Under the pieces are notes generated by a model that was given only the letters and a program-made list of their open reading frames with translations, searched no databases and was not told the DNA's origin. Positions 8,073 to 17,348 of a DNA stretch of 64,000 nucleotides are shown here, one piece after another. The stretch is taken from the NCBI RefSeq assembly GCF_900130045.1, contig NZ_FQXT01000004.1, positions 62,001 through 126,000 on the forward strand, written 5' to 3'. The position numbers were made by a program, and so were the translations under genes. Positions within the stretch are counted from its first letter, which is position 1, and every line of letters begins with the position of its first letter. Source of the DNA: Leeuwenhoekiella palythoae (GTDB taxonomy: Bacteria > Bacteroidota > Bacteroidia > Flavobacteriales > Flavobacteriaceae).

Positions 8073-8730
8073 GTAAAATCTGCTTCAGTTTAAACTTTTT
8101 GTTGGTCTTTAATTTAGAAAGGATCTTTAGGAAGGCCAGCGCTGTGATATAGGCGTCACCCATCGCTTTATGTCGGTCTGTTCGGGCGATATTCAGCTCT
8201 TCACATAAATCGTCTAGCGTATATACTTTATTGGGGTCTGTGATGTTTACCAAATGTACTGTGCGTTTGTATAACACCCCAGTATCGGTAAACTTATTCT
8301 TCAGTTTAGGAGCGCCTAAGCGTTTAAGCGCATAATTGATGATGCCAATGTCGAACCCTACGTGATGCCCTACAAGAATGGCATCGCCTATAAATTCTAA
8401 AAAAGCTTTTACAGCTTCTTCTTCGGTTACCTTTTTGTATTTCCGGTTTTCACGTAGAATACCGTGAATAGCAACAGCTTCTTCATTAAACACGTCTTGT
8501 TCCACATACAGTTCAAAACTGCTGGAGAGGCTAATGGTGTTTCCCTTAAGCTCTAAGGCGCCAATGCTAAGCATACGATCTTCGCGGGCATTGGTGCCGG
8601 TGGTTTCTGTATCAAAAACAATAAAACGCGCCTGTTCAAATTCCGGAAGGCTTTTTCCTGAAAATTGCGCTGCGTAGTTTTTGTAGAATTCAGGCGGCTC
8701 AAGGGTTTTGCTGAAAAACGGAATGCGCAT
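8065..8730 (-). CDS. DEDDh 3'-5' exonuclease (DnaQ/PolC-epsilon like)
   Basis: The 221-residue protein carries the three exonuclease motifs of the DnaQ superfamily. They are Exo I FDTETTG (Asp40, Glu42), Exo II in GHHVGFDIGIIN near 125-137, and Exo III H-x-x-x-x-D in RHKAMGDAY near 190, which makes it a DEDDh enzyme. It may trim DNA or RNA 3' ends; it is not clearly the replicative proofreading subunit. The gene follows the cNMP/CBS/DUF294 gene with a gap of only 2 bp, so the two form one transcript. This pairing recurs in many bacteria and suggests a shared, poorly understood function. Confidence 0.88.
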   Translation of the reverse strand: MRIPFFSKTLEPPEFYKNYAAQFSGKSLPEFEQARFIVFDTETTGTNAREDRMLSIGALELKGNTISLSSSFELYVEQDVFNEEAVAIHGILRENRKYKKVTEEEAVKAFLEFIGDAILVGHHVGFDIGIINYALKRLGAPKLKNKFTDTGVLYKRTVHLVNITDPNKVYTLDDLCEELNIARTDRHKAMGDAYITALAFLKILSKLKTNKKFKLKQILLN

Positions 8731-8732
8731 AT

Positions 8733-10637
8733 TTATTTGAGATTGTATCGAAGGGTTAATAATTCCTGAATGTCGTGAATGGATTTAAAGCAGCGCTTCA
8801 GCTTAAGTTTTTCGGCTTTGCTTAAGGTTGCCAATTCAATAAACCTTCCGGAGTCGTCGTGTAAAATTCCCTGCTTGGTTCTGAATTTCAGTAAGGCCTT
8901 AAAAGCATACGAGCAGTTTTCATAAATCTCTTTATTGTTCTGTTCCAATTCGGCAAGGCGCTCAAAGCGACCGGCGGTATTGTTGATGTTGCGCAATTTA
9001 TGATTGAGACTCAACACACGCGCGGCATCTATTAGCGGCATCAATGCACGGGTTTTGATATCAAAAAAGTCTTTATGATCGCCACCTTCTTCTACCAGAA
9101 ACTGTCTGAAGAACCCCAACGGCGACGGACTGCGGATAGCGTCTTTAGCCATCACCCGATAAAACATTGGGTTGGTATCTAAAGTATCAAGAATACTGTC
9201 TGAAAGTTTAGTTACCAGTTGGGTGTCGCCAAAAACATAACTGTAATCAAAAAAGATGGCAGAGAGCAGTTGGGTTTCAGGGGTGGGATCAGTGATCCAG
9301 GTGTGGTATTGTTTTTTCCATTCGGAAAGCGACTGGCACCAGCGCGGATTGCTCGCCATCATATCAGCGGGGCAATAGGCATAGCCCACCTTATGCATCG
9401 CACGAGTAGTGATTCGAGCTAGTTTTATAAAATATGCCTGGGTTGCCTCGTATTCTTCTTCGGGAACGTTATCAAACACAATGGCATTATCCTGATCAGT
9501 AAACAGAAGTTGCTCTTTGCGTCCCTGACTTCCCAAAGCCAGCCAGGCAAATTTACATGGCGGAGGAGTTTCCATTTTTAACAGAGAAAGTTCCAGCGCA
9601 CGTACTGCGATCGCATAATTGATCTCATTGAGAATGTTGAGAATTTGCGACAGCGGCAGGTTTTGATCTAAATACTTTTTAAGCAAGCGCGAAACTTTAA
9701 GCCGTACATCGCGCAGGCGTTTGGTGCGCTTGGCGAGTTTTACCTCTTTTAACAACACCACCGGATTGTTGGCAAACGAAACCACAATGTCATGTTCTGT
9801 GATGAGACCCAGAAGTTTGGTGTCTGGCGTGCCGTCTTCGGTAATACACAAATGATTTACTTCGTTTTTAAGCATAATCAGTTGGGCTTGCGCTACCGTA
9901 GGGTCTTTCTGAAAACATTTAACCGGATGGCTCATGATCTTATCCACCGTATCTGAGATATTAAAATCTCCTGTAGCGATACGGTCACGCAGATCACGGT
10001 TGGTAATGATGCCCACGGGTTTCTCATCGTGCGTCACCACAATGGAACCTACATCGCGGTGGCTCATCTTTTTTGCGGCTACTTTTATGGTAGTATCAGG
10101 CGTGCAGGTCAGTATGTTTTTCGAGTAACGCGCTTTTTGTAGATCAAAGATCTCACTGTTGCGTTCTACAGAATATTCGGTGAATAGTTTTCCGCTTTCT
10201 TCAAGGGAATATGGGTCACTCACATTAGAGGCAAAGCTGGCGATAAGAAAGTTACTCACCTCTTTGTGTTCTAAAGCGATGGGCAGAAAAAGGTCTATAG
10301 GAATTCCATAAATGATAGACTCTTCATTAGCAGAAGCAGAGAGTTCATAATCTTCTTTTGTGATCAGCGGGCGCAGACCAAAGATGTCGCCTTCATCACA
10401 AATATCTACGATTTTAGGTTGGTTATCTACCGTTCTAAATACCCGTACGGCACCGTCTTTAACCACGTAAAACATAGCGTGGTTGGTATCGTGTTCTTTA
10501 AAGATGGGCTTGTCTTTCTCAAAGTAGAGCACCTCGATTTGCGCAGCGATCTTCAAGAGGCTGTCTGCTGCCAGGAATTGAAACGGCGGATAGCGTTTTA
10601 AGAAATCGGCAACGCGTTCTGCAATAGTATTTTTCAA
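8733..10637 (-). CDS. cNMP-binding / CBS / DUF294 nucleotidyltransferase-like regulator
   Basis: This 634-residue cytosolic protein has four parts in order. They are a cyclic-nucleotide-binding (cap-like) domain at about 15-140, a CBS-domain pair at about 165-290, a DUF294 putative nucleotidyltransferase domain at about 330-470, and a helical DUF294 C-terminal domain. The nucleotidyltransferase signature is intact: LGSQGRKEQ followed by D-Q-D, the G-S...D-x-D pattern of GlnD/GlnE-like enzymes. This suggests a nucleotide-sensing protein that modifies or binds a partner. Related genes often stand beside a DnaQ-like exonuclease, as here, and in other phyla beside acetate/solute symporters. The target is unknown. 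The ATG at 10637 gives a natural N-terminus. Confidence 0.88.
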   Translation of the reverse strand: MKNTIAERVADFLKRYPPFQFLAADSLLKIAAQIEVLYFEKDKPIFKEHDTNHAMFYVVKDGAVRVFRTVDNQPKIVDICDEGDIFGLRPLITKEDYELSASANEESIIYGIPIDLFLPIALEHKEVSNFLIASFASNVSDPYSLEESGKLFTEYSVERNSEIFDLQKARYSKNILTCTPDTTIKVAAKKMSHRDVGSIVVTHDEKPVGIITNRDLRDRIATGDFNISDTVDKIMSHPVKCFQKDPTVAQAQLIMLKNEVNHLCITEDGTPDTKLLGLITEHDIVVSFANNPVVLLKEVKLAKRTKRLRDVRLKVSRLLKKYLDQNLPLSQILNILNEINYAIAVRALELSLLKMETPPPCKFAWLALGSQGRKEQLLFTDQDNAIVFDNVPEEEYEATQAYFIKLARITTRAMHKVGYAYCPADMMASNPRWCQSLSEWKKQYHTWITDPTPETQLLSAIFFDYSYVFGDTQLVTKLSDSILDTLDTNPMFYRVMAKDAIRSPSPLGFFRQFLVEEGGDHKDFFDIKTRALMPLIDAARVLSLNHKLRNINNTAGRFERLAELEQNNKEIYENCSYAFKALLKFRTKQGILHDDSGRFIELATLSKAEKLKLKRCFKSIHDIQELLTLRYNLK

Positions 10638-10655
10638 AAGCTTAGAAGTTTAGCG

Positions 10656-11111
10656 TTAGTTGAGGTTACGGCGCTCGATAAAAAAGCGCTTGAGTAGTTG
10701 GGCAGCTTCGGTTTCTAGCACACCTGAAGTTACCTGCGTTTTAGGATGCAAATGCGTCCCCATTTTTTGATAACCCCGGTTGGTGTCTGCCGCACCAAAA
10801 ACGATCCTGCTGATCTGACTCCAATACAAAGCACCGGCACACATTTGGCAGGGTTCAAGCGTTACGTACAGCGTGCAATCGGTTAAGTATTTTCCGCCTA
10901 AAAAATTGGCTGCTGCGGTAATGGCTTGCATTTCGGCGTGTGCGGTCACATCGTGCAGGCGTTCGGTTAAATTATGCGCTCGGGCAATGATGCGGTTATT
11001 TACCGTGACGACTGCACCTACCGGAATCTCGCCGAGGTCAAAAGCTGTCTCAGCTTCCTGCAAGGCTTTTTTCATAAAATAGTGATCGTCAAAAGGTTCA
11101 ATTAGCGCCAT
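10656..11111 (-). CDS. tadA: tRNA-specific adenosine deaminase
   Basis: TadA converts adenosine 34 of a tRNA anticodon to inosine. The 151-residue protein has both zinc-site motifs of the cytidine/deoxycytidylate deaminase fold: HAEMQAI (His58, catalytic Glu60) and PCQMCAGAL (Cys88, Cys91). Length is normal. The next gene downstream (DUF294 regulator) begins 18 bp after its stop, so these three minus-strand genes may be one transcript. It is divergent from dxs. Some flavobacterial homologues are annotated only as 'nucleoside deaminase', but the motifs and size fit TadA. Confidence 0.92.
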   Translation of the reverse strand: MALIEPFDDHYFMKKALQEAETAFDLGEIPVGAVVTVNNRIIARAHNLTERLHDVTAHAEMQAITAAANFLGGKYLTDCTLYVTLEPCQMCAGALYWSQISRIVFGAADTNRGYQKMGTHLHPKTQVTSGVLETEAAQLLKRFFIERRNLN

Positions 11112-11195
11112 GCGGTTGGTTTTAAAGCTTGAAGATAAAAAGTTTTTTGCAGTATCATTTTTAAATGACCCACTAATTATTTCTTGAAGTTCGGC

Positions 11196-11203
11196 TACCT
11201 TTG
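11196..11203 (+). promoter_or_regulatory. -7 promoter element of dxs, near-leaderless
   Basis: TACCTTTG matches TAnnTTTG and its last base is only 4 bases before the dxs ATG at 11208. If transcription starts at the usual few bases downstream of the element, the mRNA begins at or next to the start codon. Confidence 0.65.
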
Positions 11204-11207
11204 TTTT

Positions 11208-12980
11208 ATGAGTTACCCGCTTTTAGAAACCATAAATGACCCACAGGATTTACGCAAACTTCCGGTAGCACAGTTAAACGAACTTGCTGCAGAATTGCGC
11301 CGGTTTATTATAGATATTGTTGCCACTAAAGAAGGGCATCTGGGAGCAAGTCTGGGTGTTGTTGAGCTCACACTGGCGCTGCATTACGCCTTTAATACGC
11401 CTGAAGATCAACTTATCTGGGATGTGGGACATCAAGCGTACGGACATAAAATCCTTACCGGACGCCGGGATAACTTTGATACTAATAGGCAATTGGGGGG
11501 ATTGAGCGGTTTTCCTAAGCGGGAAGAAAGTGTTTATGATGCGTTTGGAACCGGGCACTCGAGCACCTCGATCTCTGCTGCGCTGGGTATGGCGATCGCA
11601 GCGAAGATACAAGGGAATACGCAACGTCAACATATCGCCGTCATCGGCGATGCGTCTATTGCCAGCGGAATGGCTTTTGAAGCCTTGAATCACGCCGGTG
11701 ATTGTGATGCTAATTTACTCGTCATCTTAAATGACAATGCGATTGGGATTGACCCAAGTGTGGGCGCGTTGAAAAATTACCTGACCAATGTAAAAACCGG
11801 AAGTCAACGGCAAGAGAATATTTTTGAGGCCTTGAACTTTAAGTATTTTGGTCCTGTTGATGGGCATGATATTGACAAGCTTTTGGAGATCATCAAGACG
11901 CTTAAGAAGATCAAGGGTCCTAAGTTTTTGCACGTGATCACCACCAAAGGCAAAGGACTCAAACAAGCCGAAAAAGAACAGGTGGTCTATCACGCACCGG
12001 GTAAATTTGATGCGGTAACAGGAGAGTTGAATCCTAAAAGCACTACACCACAACCTCCAAAATATCAGGATGTATTTGGGCTGACCTTGGTAGAGTTGGC
12101 TAAGAAGAATAAGAAGATCGTAGGCATCACACCGGCAATGCCTACCGGGAGTTCGTTAAAATATATGATGCAGGAGTTTCCTGAACGGGCTTTTGATGTA
12201 GGAATTGCCGAGCAGCATGCGGTTACGCTTTGCGCCGGAATAGCTGCAGCAGGCGGAGTCGTTTTTTGTGCGATCTATTCTACTTTTTTACAGCGGGCGT
12301 ATGACCAACTGATTCACGATGTGGCCTTGCAAAAGCTTCCGGTTATTTTTTGTGTGGATCGCGCTGGATTGGTAGGTGCTGACGGGGCGACGCATCATGG
12401 AGTTTTTGATCTGGCCTATTTACGCTGCATTCCCAATCTTATTATTTTCGCTCCGCGGAATGAAGAAAGTTTGCGCAACATAATGTTTACTGCCCAGCTG
12501 GGTTTAGAGCAGCCTGTTGCCATACGCTATCCGCGCGGTCGCGGAACTACGATCAACTGGAAAACTCCCTTTCAAAAGATAGGAATAGGTAAGGCCGAAA
12601 AGTTAACCGAAGGGGATAACATCGCCCTTCTCGTGACCGGCACGATGACCGAAACGGCCCTTCAACTTGCGGATACTTTTAAAAATGAGGTAGCGGTGTA
12701 TTATTTTGGTTTTGTAAAGCCGCTGGATCTTGCGGCGCTGCAAGAAATTTTTAGCACCTATACTAACGTGATCACGCTCGAAGATGGTGTAGCATCAGGA
12801 GGATTTGGTAGCGCTGTCGCAGAAGAAGCCACTCGCCAGAATTATAAAGGGAAACTGCAGGTATTAGGTATTCCTGATACATTTATAGAACAAGGAACCA
12901 CCGAAGAATTAAGAGCTTCGGTGGGTCTGGATTTCGAAAGCCTCAAGGCGCACGTAGCACATTGCTTAACGCTTATTTAA
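11208..12980 (+). CDS. dxs: 1-deoxy-D-xylulose-5-phosphate synthase
   Basis: Dxs condenses pyruvate and glyceraldehyde 3-phosphate, using thiamine diphosphate, in the first step of the MEP isoprenoid pathway. The 590-residue sequence has the expected parts: N-terminal TPP domain with GHLGASLGVVELT and the thiamine site segment GDASIASGMAFEALNHAG, the central transketolase pyrimidine domain with AEQHAVTLCAGIAAAGG and DRAGLVGADGATHHG, and a C-terminal transketolase domain. I start it at the ATG at 11208; an in-frame TTG at 11184 would lie upstream of the promoter element. It meets dgt tail to tail with an 8-bp overlap. Together with the polyprenyl synthase at 28377 it feeds isoprenoid synthesis. 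Confidence 0.96.
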   Translation: MSYPLLETINDPQDLRKLPVAQLNELAAELRRFIIDIVATKEGHLGASLGVVELTLALHYAFNTPEDQLIWDVGHQAYGHKILTGRRDNFDTNRQLGGLSGFPKREESVYDAFGTGHSSTSISAALGMAIAAKIQGNTQRQHIAVIGDASIASGMAFEALNHAGDCDANLLVILNDNAIGIDPSVGALKNYLTNVKTGSQRQENIFEALNFKYFGPVDGHDIDKLLEIIKTLKKIKGPKFLHVITTKGKGLKQAEKEQVVYHAPGKFDAVTGELNPKSTTPQPPKYQDVFGLTLVELAKKNKKIVGITPAMPTGSSLKYMMQEFPERAFDVGIAEQHAVTLCAGIAAAGGVVFCAIYSTFLQRAYDQLIHDVALQKLPVIFCVDRAGLVGADGATHHGVFDLAYLRCIPNLIIFAPRNEESLRNIMFTAQLGLEQPVAIRYPRGRGTTINWKTPFQKIGIGKAEKLTEGDNIALLVTGTMTETALQLADTFKNEVAVYYFGFVKPLDLAALQEIFSTYTNVITLEDGVASGGFGSAVAEEATRQNYKGKLQVLGIPDTFIEQGTTEELRASVGLDFESLKAHVAHCLTLI

Positions 12981-14304
12981 TATCAAGGCCTTTAATCTTT
13001 TTGTAATTGCGCAACGCTTTTCCGTCAGTCATCGTAGAGACTTCGGCACAAATCTGAATAAGATTTTGATACAAGCTTTTTTCAGATTGATCAGCAGGAG
13101 CTAAAAGTTGCTGAATGAGTTGGTTGTAATGCGTGTCGTTATTGTCTAAAGCACGGCAACGCGCCTCAAGCAGCGTAGAAAGGATCTCATACCCGGCGAT
13201 CTCTTTTTCGATCACTTCGCGGCTGTTGTAAATACGGTCTATACTCAGATTTATAATGTCTGTGATCTGGGCCTGATAGCTGCTTTTATCAATGAGCGAC
13301 TGGTCAAACGTACCGGCAAGAATTTCCTCTTCATAGGTCATAAAAGTCTCAACACTCTCATTGATCAATGTGCCTATGGCTAATGCGCGCAAGTAACTCA
13401 CCCGGTCTGAAGTCTCCTGCAAGGCATTGTATTTATTGCGGTCTATCGTCTGGCCTACGAGCTTTACCATATATTCAAGAGCGTATTCTTCGGGGATAAG
13501 GCCTAAGTTGATGCCATCTTCAAAGTCGATGATGGTATAGCAAATATCGTCAGCAGCTTCAACGAGGTACGCCAGTGGATGACGAGACCAGCTTAGATCA
13601 TCTGTAGTGCTTCGGTTTAAAAGACCCAATTCTTGAGCGACATCTTCAAAGAGTTCTTTTTCAGACTGAAAAAAGCCATACTTCTTATCGGCTATATGAT
13701 CTGTAGGGCGGTGCGGAAGCGATTCTTTAGGGTATTTCATAAATGCACCTAAGGTAGCATAAGATAAGCGCAAGCCTCCCGGAGCTCCCGGTTTGCTTTG
13801 AGAAAGCACTTTAAAGCCATTGGCATTACCTTCAAACTTGATGAGGTCTTGGTATTCTTTCGCCGTTAGGCTGTCTTTATAACGTTTCCCGTATCCGGTT
13901 TTAAAGAATTCGCCTATCGCTTTCTCCCCACTGTGCCCAAAAGGCGGATTACCGATATCGTGTGCTAAAGCCGCAGCGGCTACAATCGCCCCAAAGTCAT
14001 TAAACTTGTACCCATACACCTGCTCTAAGTGCGGGTATTTCTCCAGTAATTTTTTACCCACCATACGACCTAGAGAGCGGCCCACCACCGAAACTTCCAT
14101 GCTGTGTGTTAAGCGCGTGTGAACAAAATCTGTTTTAGAAAGCGGAATCACTTGGGTTTTGTCTTGCAAGCTTCTAAAGGCTGCCGAAAAGATAATGCGG
14201 TCGTAATCAACCTCAAAACCCAGGCGTGTGTCGTCCTGTTCTATACGCAGTCTTTTGGCGGTATCGCCCTGTCTTTTTAAGGAAAGTAAATGCTCCCAAT
14301 TCAT
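12973..14304 (-). CDS. dgt: dGTP triphosphohydrolase (HD domain)
   Basis: Dgt hydrolyses dGTP (or other dNTPs) to nucleoside and triphosphate. The 443-residue protein starts MNWEHLLSLKRQGD. It has the HD-superfamily metal site: the first His in HTRLTHSMEVS (residues 62-67), the HD pair in AHDIGNPPFGHSGE (115-116), and the later D in EAADDICYTIIDFEDG. Two adjacent ATGs (14307 and 14304) could serve; the longer frame to 14373 is unlikely because a promoter-like TATCTTG (minus strand, 14330-14324) lies inside it. It converges on dxs with an 8-bp overlap and no visible terminator between them. Confidence 0.92.
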   Translation of the reverse strand: MNWEHLLSLKRQGDTAKRLRIEQDDTRLGFEVDYDRIIFSAAFRSLQDKTQVIPLSKTDFVHTRLTHSMEVSVVGRSLGRMVGKKLLEKYPHLEQVYGYKFNDFGAIVAAAALAHDIGNPPFGHSGEKAIGEFFKTGYGKRYKDSLTAKEYQDLIKFEGNANGFKVLSQSKPGAPGGLRLSYATLGAFMKYPKESLPHRPTDHIADKKYGFFQSEKELFEDVAQELGLLNRSTTDDLSWSRHPLAYLVEAADDICYTIIDFEDGINLGLIPEEYALEYMVKLVGQTIDRNKYNALQETSDRVSYLRALAIGTLINESVETFMTYEEEILAGTFDQSLIDKSSYQAQITDIINLSIDRIYNSREVIEKEIAGYEILSTLLEARCRALDNNDTHYNQLIQQLLAPADQSEKSLYQNLIQICAEVSTMTDGKALRNYKKIKGLDIK

Positions 14305-14461
14305 CATAGTGTGCAATTTTTGGCAAGATACATCTTTGCCAAATTTTAATCTAATGAAACCCAGAGGTCTCAAAAAGCTGTTAACATTAAGGTAACCATG
14401 AAGTAACTCTTGGGTTACGAATTCATAACATTCGATTAACTGGCTAGAGTTTCTTTAGCGA

Positions 14462-14469
14462 CATCTTTG
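14462..14469 (+). promoter_or_regulatory. -7-like element before the TonB receptor gene
   Basis: CATCTTTG differs from TAnnTTTG at one position and lies 21 bases before the ATG at 14491. Confidence 0.5.
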
Positions 14470-14490
14470 CAGCACAAAATACGATTATTG

Positions 14491-17319
14491 ATGAAACAGA
14501 TTTTAGGTCTTTTAATGCTTATGTTTTCGGCAGTTGCATTAGGACAAACAGGAACAATTGAAGGGACTCTATCAGACAAAGAAACAAACAATGAGCCGCT
14601 TCCTTTTGCTAATGTTATTATTAAAGGTACGACTAAAGGTGCTACTACTGATTTTGATGGAAAGTACATTATTGAGAACGTACCGGTAGGAACTTATGAA
14701 GTAGAATTCAGCTTTGTAGGTTATGAGCCTGTAACAGTGCCTAATGTAGTGGTACAAGCAGGAAAATTCACCAATGTTAGCACCGCCTTAGGTGCAAGTG
14801 CTGCTGCTTTAGATGAGGTAGTGATACAGGTACAAACCAGTAGAGAGCGCGAGTCAGCATTACTTCTTGAGCAAAAGAAGGCTGTAGAGATCAAAGAAAG
14901 TATTGGGGCTGTACAGCTTGCAAAACAAGGGGTTACTGATGCTGCTACCGCAACTACAAAAATTTCCGGAGTTACTGCAAGTCAGGCTTCTGGAGATATT
15001 TATGTACGTGGGTTAGGAGACCGTTACTTATATACTACAATGAACGGATTGCCTATTCCTTCTGATGATGTTGAAAAGAAAAACTTTGATCTTGGTTTAT
15101 TTACTACTCGTGTTATTCAAAACGTGGGGATCAGTAAAACCTATGGAGTAAGTAACTCTGCAGACCAGGCTTCGGGTACTATTGATGTAGCTACTAAAGA
15201 ATTAAGCGGAACCAAAGAACTTGGTGTTGGTATTCGTGTGGGAGCTAACACAAATGCTACACAGAGCGGTGTAAGTGACAATTTTAAACTCACCGGAAAC
15301 AAAGGAGATTATACTTTAGGGTTTTTAAAGAATCAGGGTTTTAACGAAACTACGCAAGCGAGTTCGCCAGGCTATAGCGCATACCCACGTATGACGCAGC
15401 AGACCTGGAATACTTCAACTGCTAATTTCCCAATGAATTATCGTTATGCGATTACTGCGGGTAAGAAATTTGGTGAGAAGTTTAAAGTGCTTTTTACGGC
15501 TTCACAGTCTGGAGACTTCACGTATAGAAACGGAGTTTTTAGACAGTATAGAGAAAATAACATTGATGATAGTATTACCGATGCGACTTATTATAATCGC
15601 CGCGTAACTACTACCGGTTTGTTAAACACCGAGTATAAGATCAATGATAAGAATGATGTAAGATGGGTTTCATTATTTGTGAATAGCCTTTCTGATCAAG
15701 TGTTTGAAGGAGGTAGAAATGGAGAGGCTACTATTTTTGAGGAAGAGTCTCGAGATGATGTGTTTCAGTTCATTAGAGATCAAAATACGAAGCAAACCAG
15801 ACTTTGGGTAAACCAGTTTTTTGGTAACCACGAGCTTTCAGAAAAAAACACCTTAGATTGGGGAGTGGGGATCAACTTGTTGAGTGCAGATGAGCCTAAC
15901 CGTGTAAGAAATGAGGTGAATATTACCCCAGACGCAGACTTTGTACAACTAGGGGTGACCGGAGGATTTCAGCAACGTAAAAGTTTTCAGTTGATTGATG
16001 ATGAAGAATTAGCCGGATTCATTAAAGATACTTACGTACTTAATGAAGATTTTGATACCGGTTCAAAATCTGAAATTTCAGGAGGATTAAATGTGCGCAT
16101 GAAGTCGCGTAACTTCAAATCTCAATTCTTAGGAGCTACTGAGAGTAATGCCGGTGCAGATTTTGGTTCGGTTTCTATTGACAATCTTGACGTAATCTTT
16201 ACAGATGAGAATTTCCGTTCAGGAGATTTGAATTTTCAATTCTTACCTACAGATCGTTACATCGCAGACTTAGAGTCACAATCGGCTTTTGCTGCTTATA
16301 CTTTACAAAAGGAAAAATTCAATCTTAATGTAGGTATGCGTTTTCAGTGTGACGCGATTGATGTTCTTTTTGATGTGAACAACTTCCCGGGGCGTAGAGG
16401 AGCTACTAATAAAGAGTACACAAACCTATATCCTTCGGTAAACTTTAAATATAACTTAACTGAAGATCAAGGGGTGCGTTTTGCAGGTAGTCGTACTATC
16501 ACACTTCCTGAATTTAAAGAGATCGCCCCATTTGAATATGTTTCTCCAGTAGGGCAGGTAACTAAAGGTAATCCAGATCTTGAGGCGTCAATCAACTATA
16601 ATTTTGATTTAAAATATGAGTGGTTCCCATCTTCAGATGAACTTTTATCTGTAGCTGCTTTCTACAAAATGATTAATGATCCTATCAACAAAGTACAACA
16701 AAGAGGATCTGCAGGTATCTTCTCGTATTTCAATGCAGGAGATCAGGCAAATATTTTTGGTCTTGAATTAGAAGGTCGCGTGAATATCGTGAAGCCTGTA
16801 GAGGATAGCGGAAATATAGGCGTGCGTTTATCTGGTAACATTACGCGAATGTTCCACGAGCAAGACCTCAAAGAGATTTATGATGAAAACGGCACTTTGC
16901 TTAGAACTTTTAAATACAATGGTAAATCTGATGAAGGACTACAAGGAGCGTCAGACTGGATTGTAAACGGAACTTTAGGATTCAGCACTGCTGAAGAAAA
17001 TCCTTGGGAACTTAACGTAGTGGGTAACTATGCCTCTTCTAAAATATTTGCATTGGGTGCGCCACGTAACCAGCAGGAACCAGATGTATTCTTTAACGAA
17101 TCTATTGTAGAACAAGGTTTTGTGGTTCTTGATGCAGTATTGTCTAAGCAAGTAACCGATGGTTTTGCGGTAAAACTAACCGGTAGAAATCTATTAGATC
17201 CAGCTATTGAGCAAACGCAAATTCAGCGTCCTACTAATGGAGACCCAGTTTTTAATGCAACAGTACAATCATACACTTTAGGAAGAACCTTTTTATTGGG
17301 ACTTACCTACGACTTCTAA
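14491..17319 (+). CDS. TonB-dependent receptor with CarboxypepD_reg-like domain
   Basis: A 942-residue outer-membrane receptor. A signal peptide (MKQILGLLMLMFSAVALG) is followed by a carboxypeptidase-regulatory-like beta-sandwich at about 22-105, a TonB plug at about 130-245 (with IYVRGLGDRYLYTTMNGLPI), and a long beta-barrel ending in the aromatic C-terminus LGLTYDF. It imports an unidentified ligand using TonB energy. It is not SusC-type: the SusC signature and a SusD partner are absent. The next gene, 29 bp downstream, encodes a secreted beta-helix lipoprotein, and the pair is probably one uptake unit. The start at 14491 gives a clean signal peptide; an in-frame TTG at 14467 would overlap the promoter. 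Confidence 0.92.
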   Translation: MKQILGLLMLMFSAVALGQTGTIEGTLSDKETNNEPLPFANVIIKGTTKGATTDFDGKYIIENVPVGTYEVEFSFVGYEPVTVPNVVVQAGKFTNVSTALGASAAALDEVVIQVQTSRERESALLLEQKKAVEIKESIGAVQLAKQGVTDAATATTKISGVTASQASGDIYVRGLGDRYLYTTMNGLPIPSDDVEKKNFDLGLFTTRVIQNVGISKTYGVSNSADQASGTIDVATKELSGTKELGVGIRVGANTNATQSGVSDNFKLTGNKGDYTLGFLKNQGFNETTQASSPGYSAYPRMTQQTWNTSTANFPMNYRYAITAGKKFGEKFKVLFTASQSGDFTYRNGVFRQYRENNIDDSITDATYYNRRVTTTGLLNTEYKINDKNDVRWVSLFVNSLSDQVFEGGRNGEATIFEEESRDDVFQFIRDQNTKQTRLWVNQFFGNHELSEKNTLDWGVGINLLSADEPNRVRNEVNITPDADFVQLGVTGGFQQRKSFQLIDDEELAGFIKDTYVLNEDFDTGSKSEISGGLNVRMKSRNFKSQFLGATESNAGADFGSVSIDNLDVIFTDENFRSGDLNFQFLPTDRYIADLESQSAFAAYTLQKEKFNLNVGMRFQCDAIDVLFDVNNFPGRRGATNKEYTNLYPSVNFKYNLTEDQGVRFAGSRTITLPEFKEIAPFEYVSPVGQVTKGNPDLEASINYNFDLKYEWFPSSDELLSVAAFYKMINDPINKVQQRGSAGIFSYFNAGDQANIFGLELEGRVNIVKPVEDSGNIGVRLSGNITRMFHEQDLKEIYDENGTLLRTFKYNGKSDEGLQGASDWIVNGTLGFSTAEENPWELNVVGNYASSKIFALGAPRNQQEPDVFFNESIVEQGFVVLDAVLSKQVTDGFAVKLTGRNLLDPAIEQTQIQRPTNGDPVFNATVQSYTLGRTFLLGLTYDF

Positions 17320-17348
17320 CATAAAAATTTAATTAAACCCGATTAATT

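Noticed and set aside
11184-11207. Upstream TTG start for dxs
   Set aside because: It would put the promoter element inside the coding region and adds residues not typical for Dxs.
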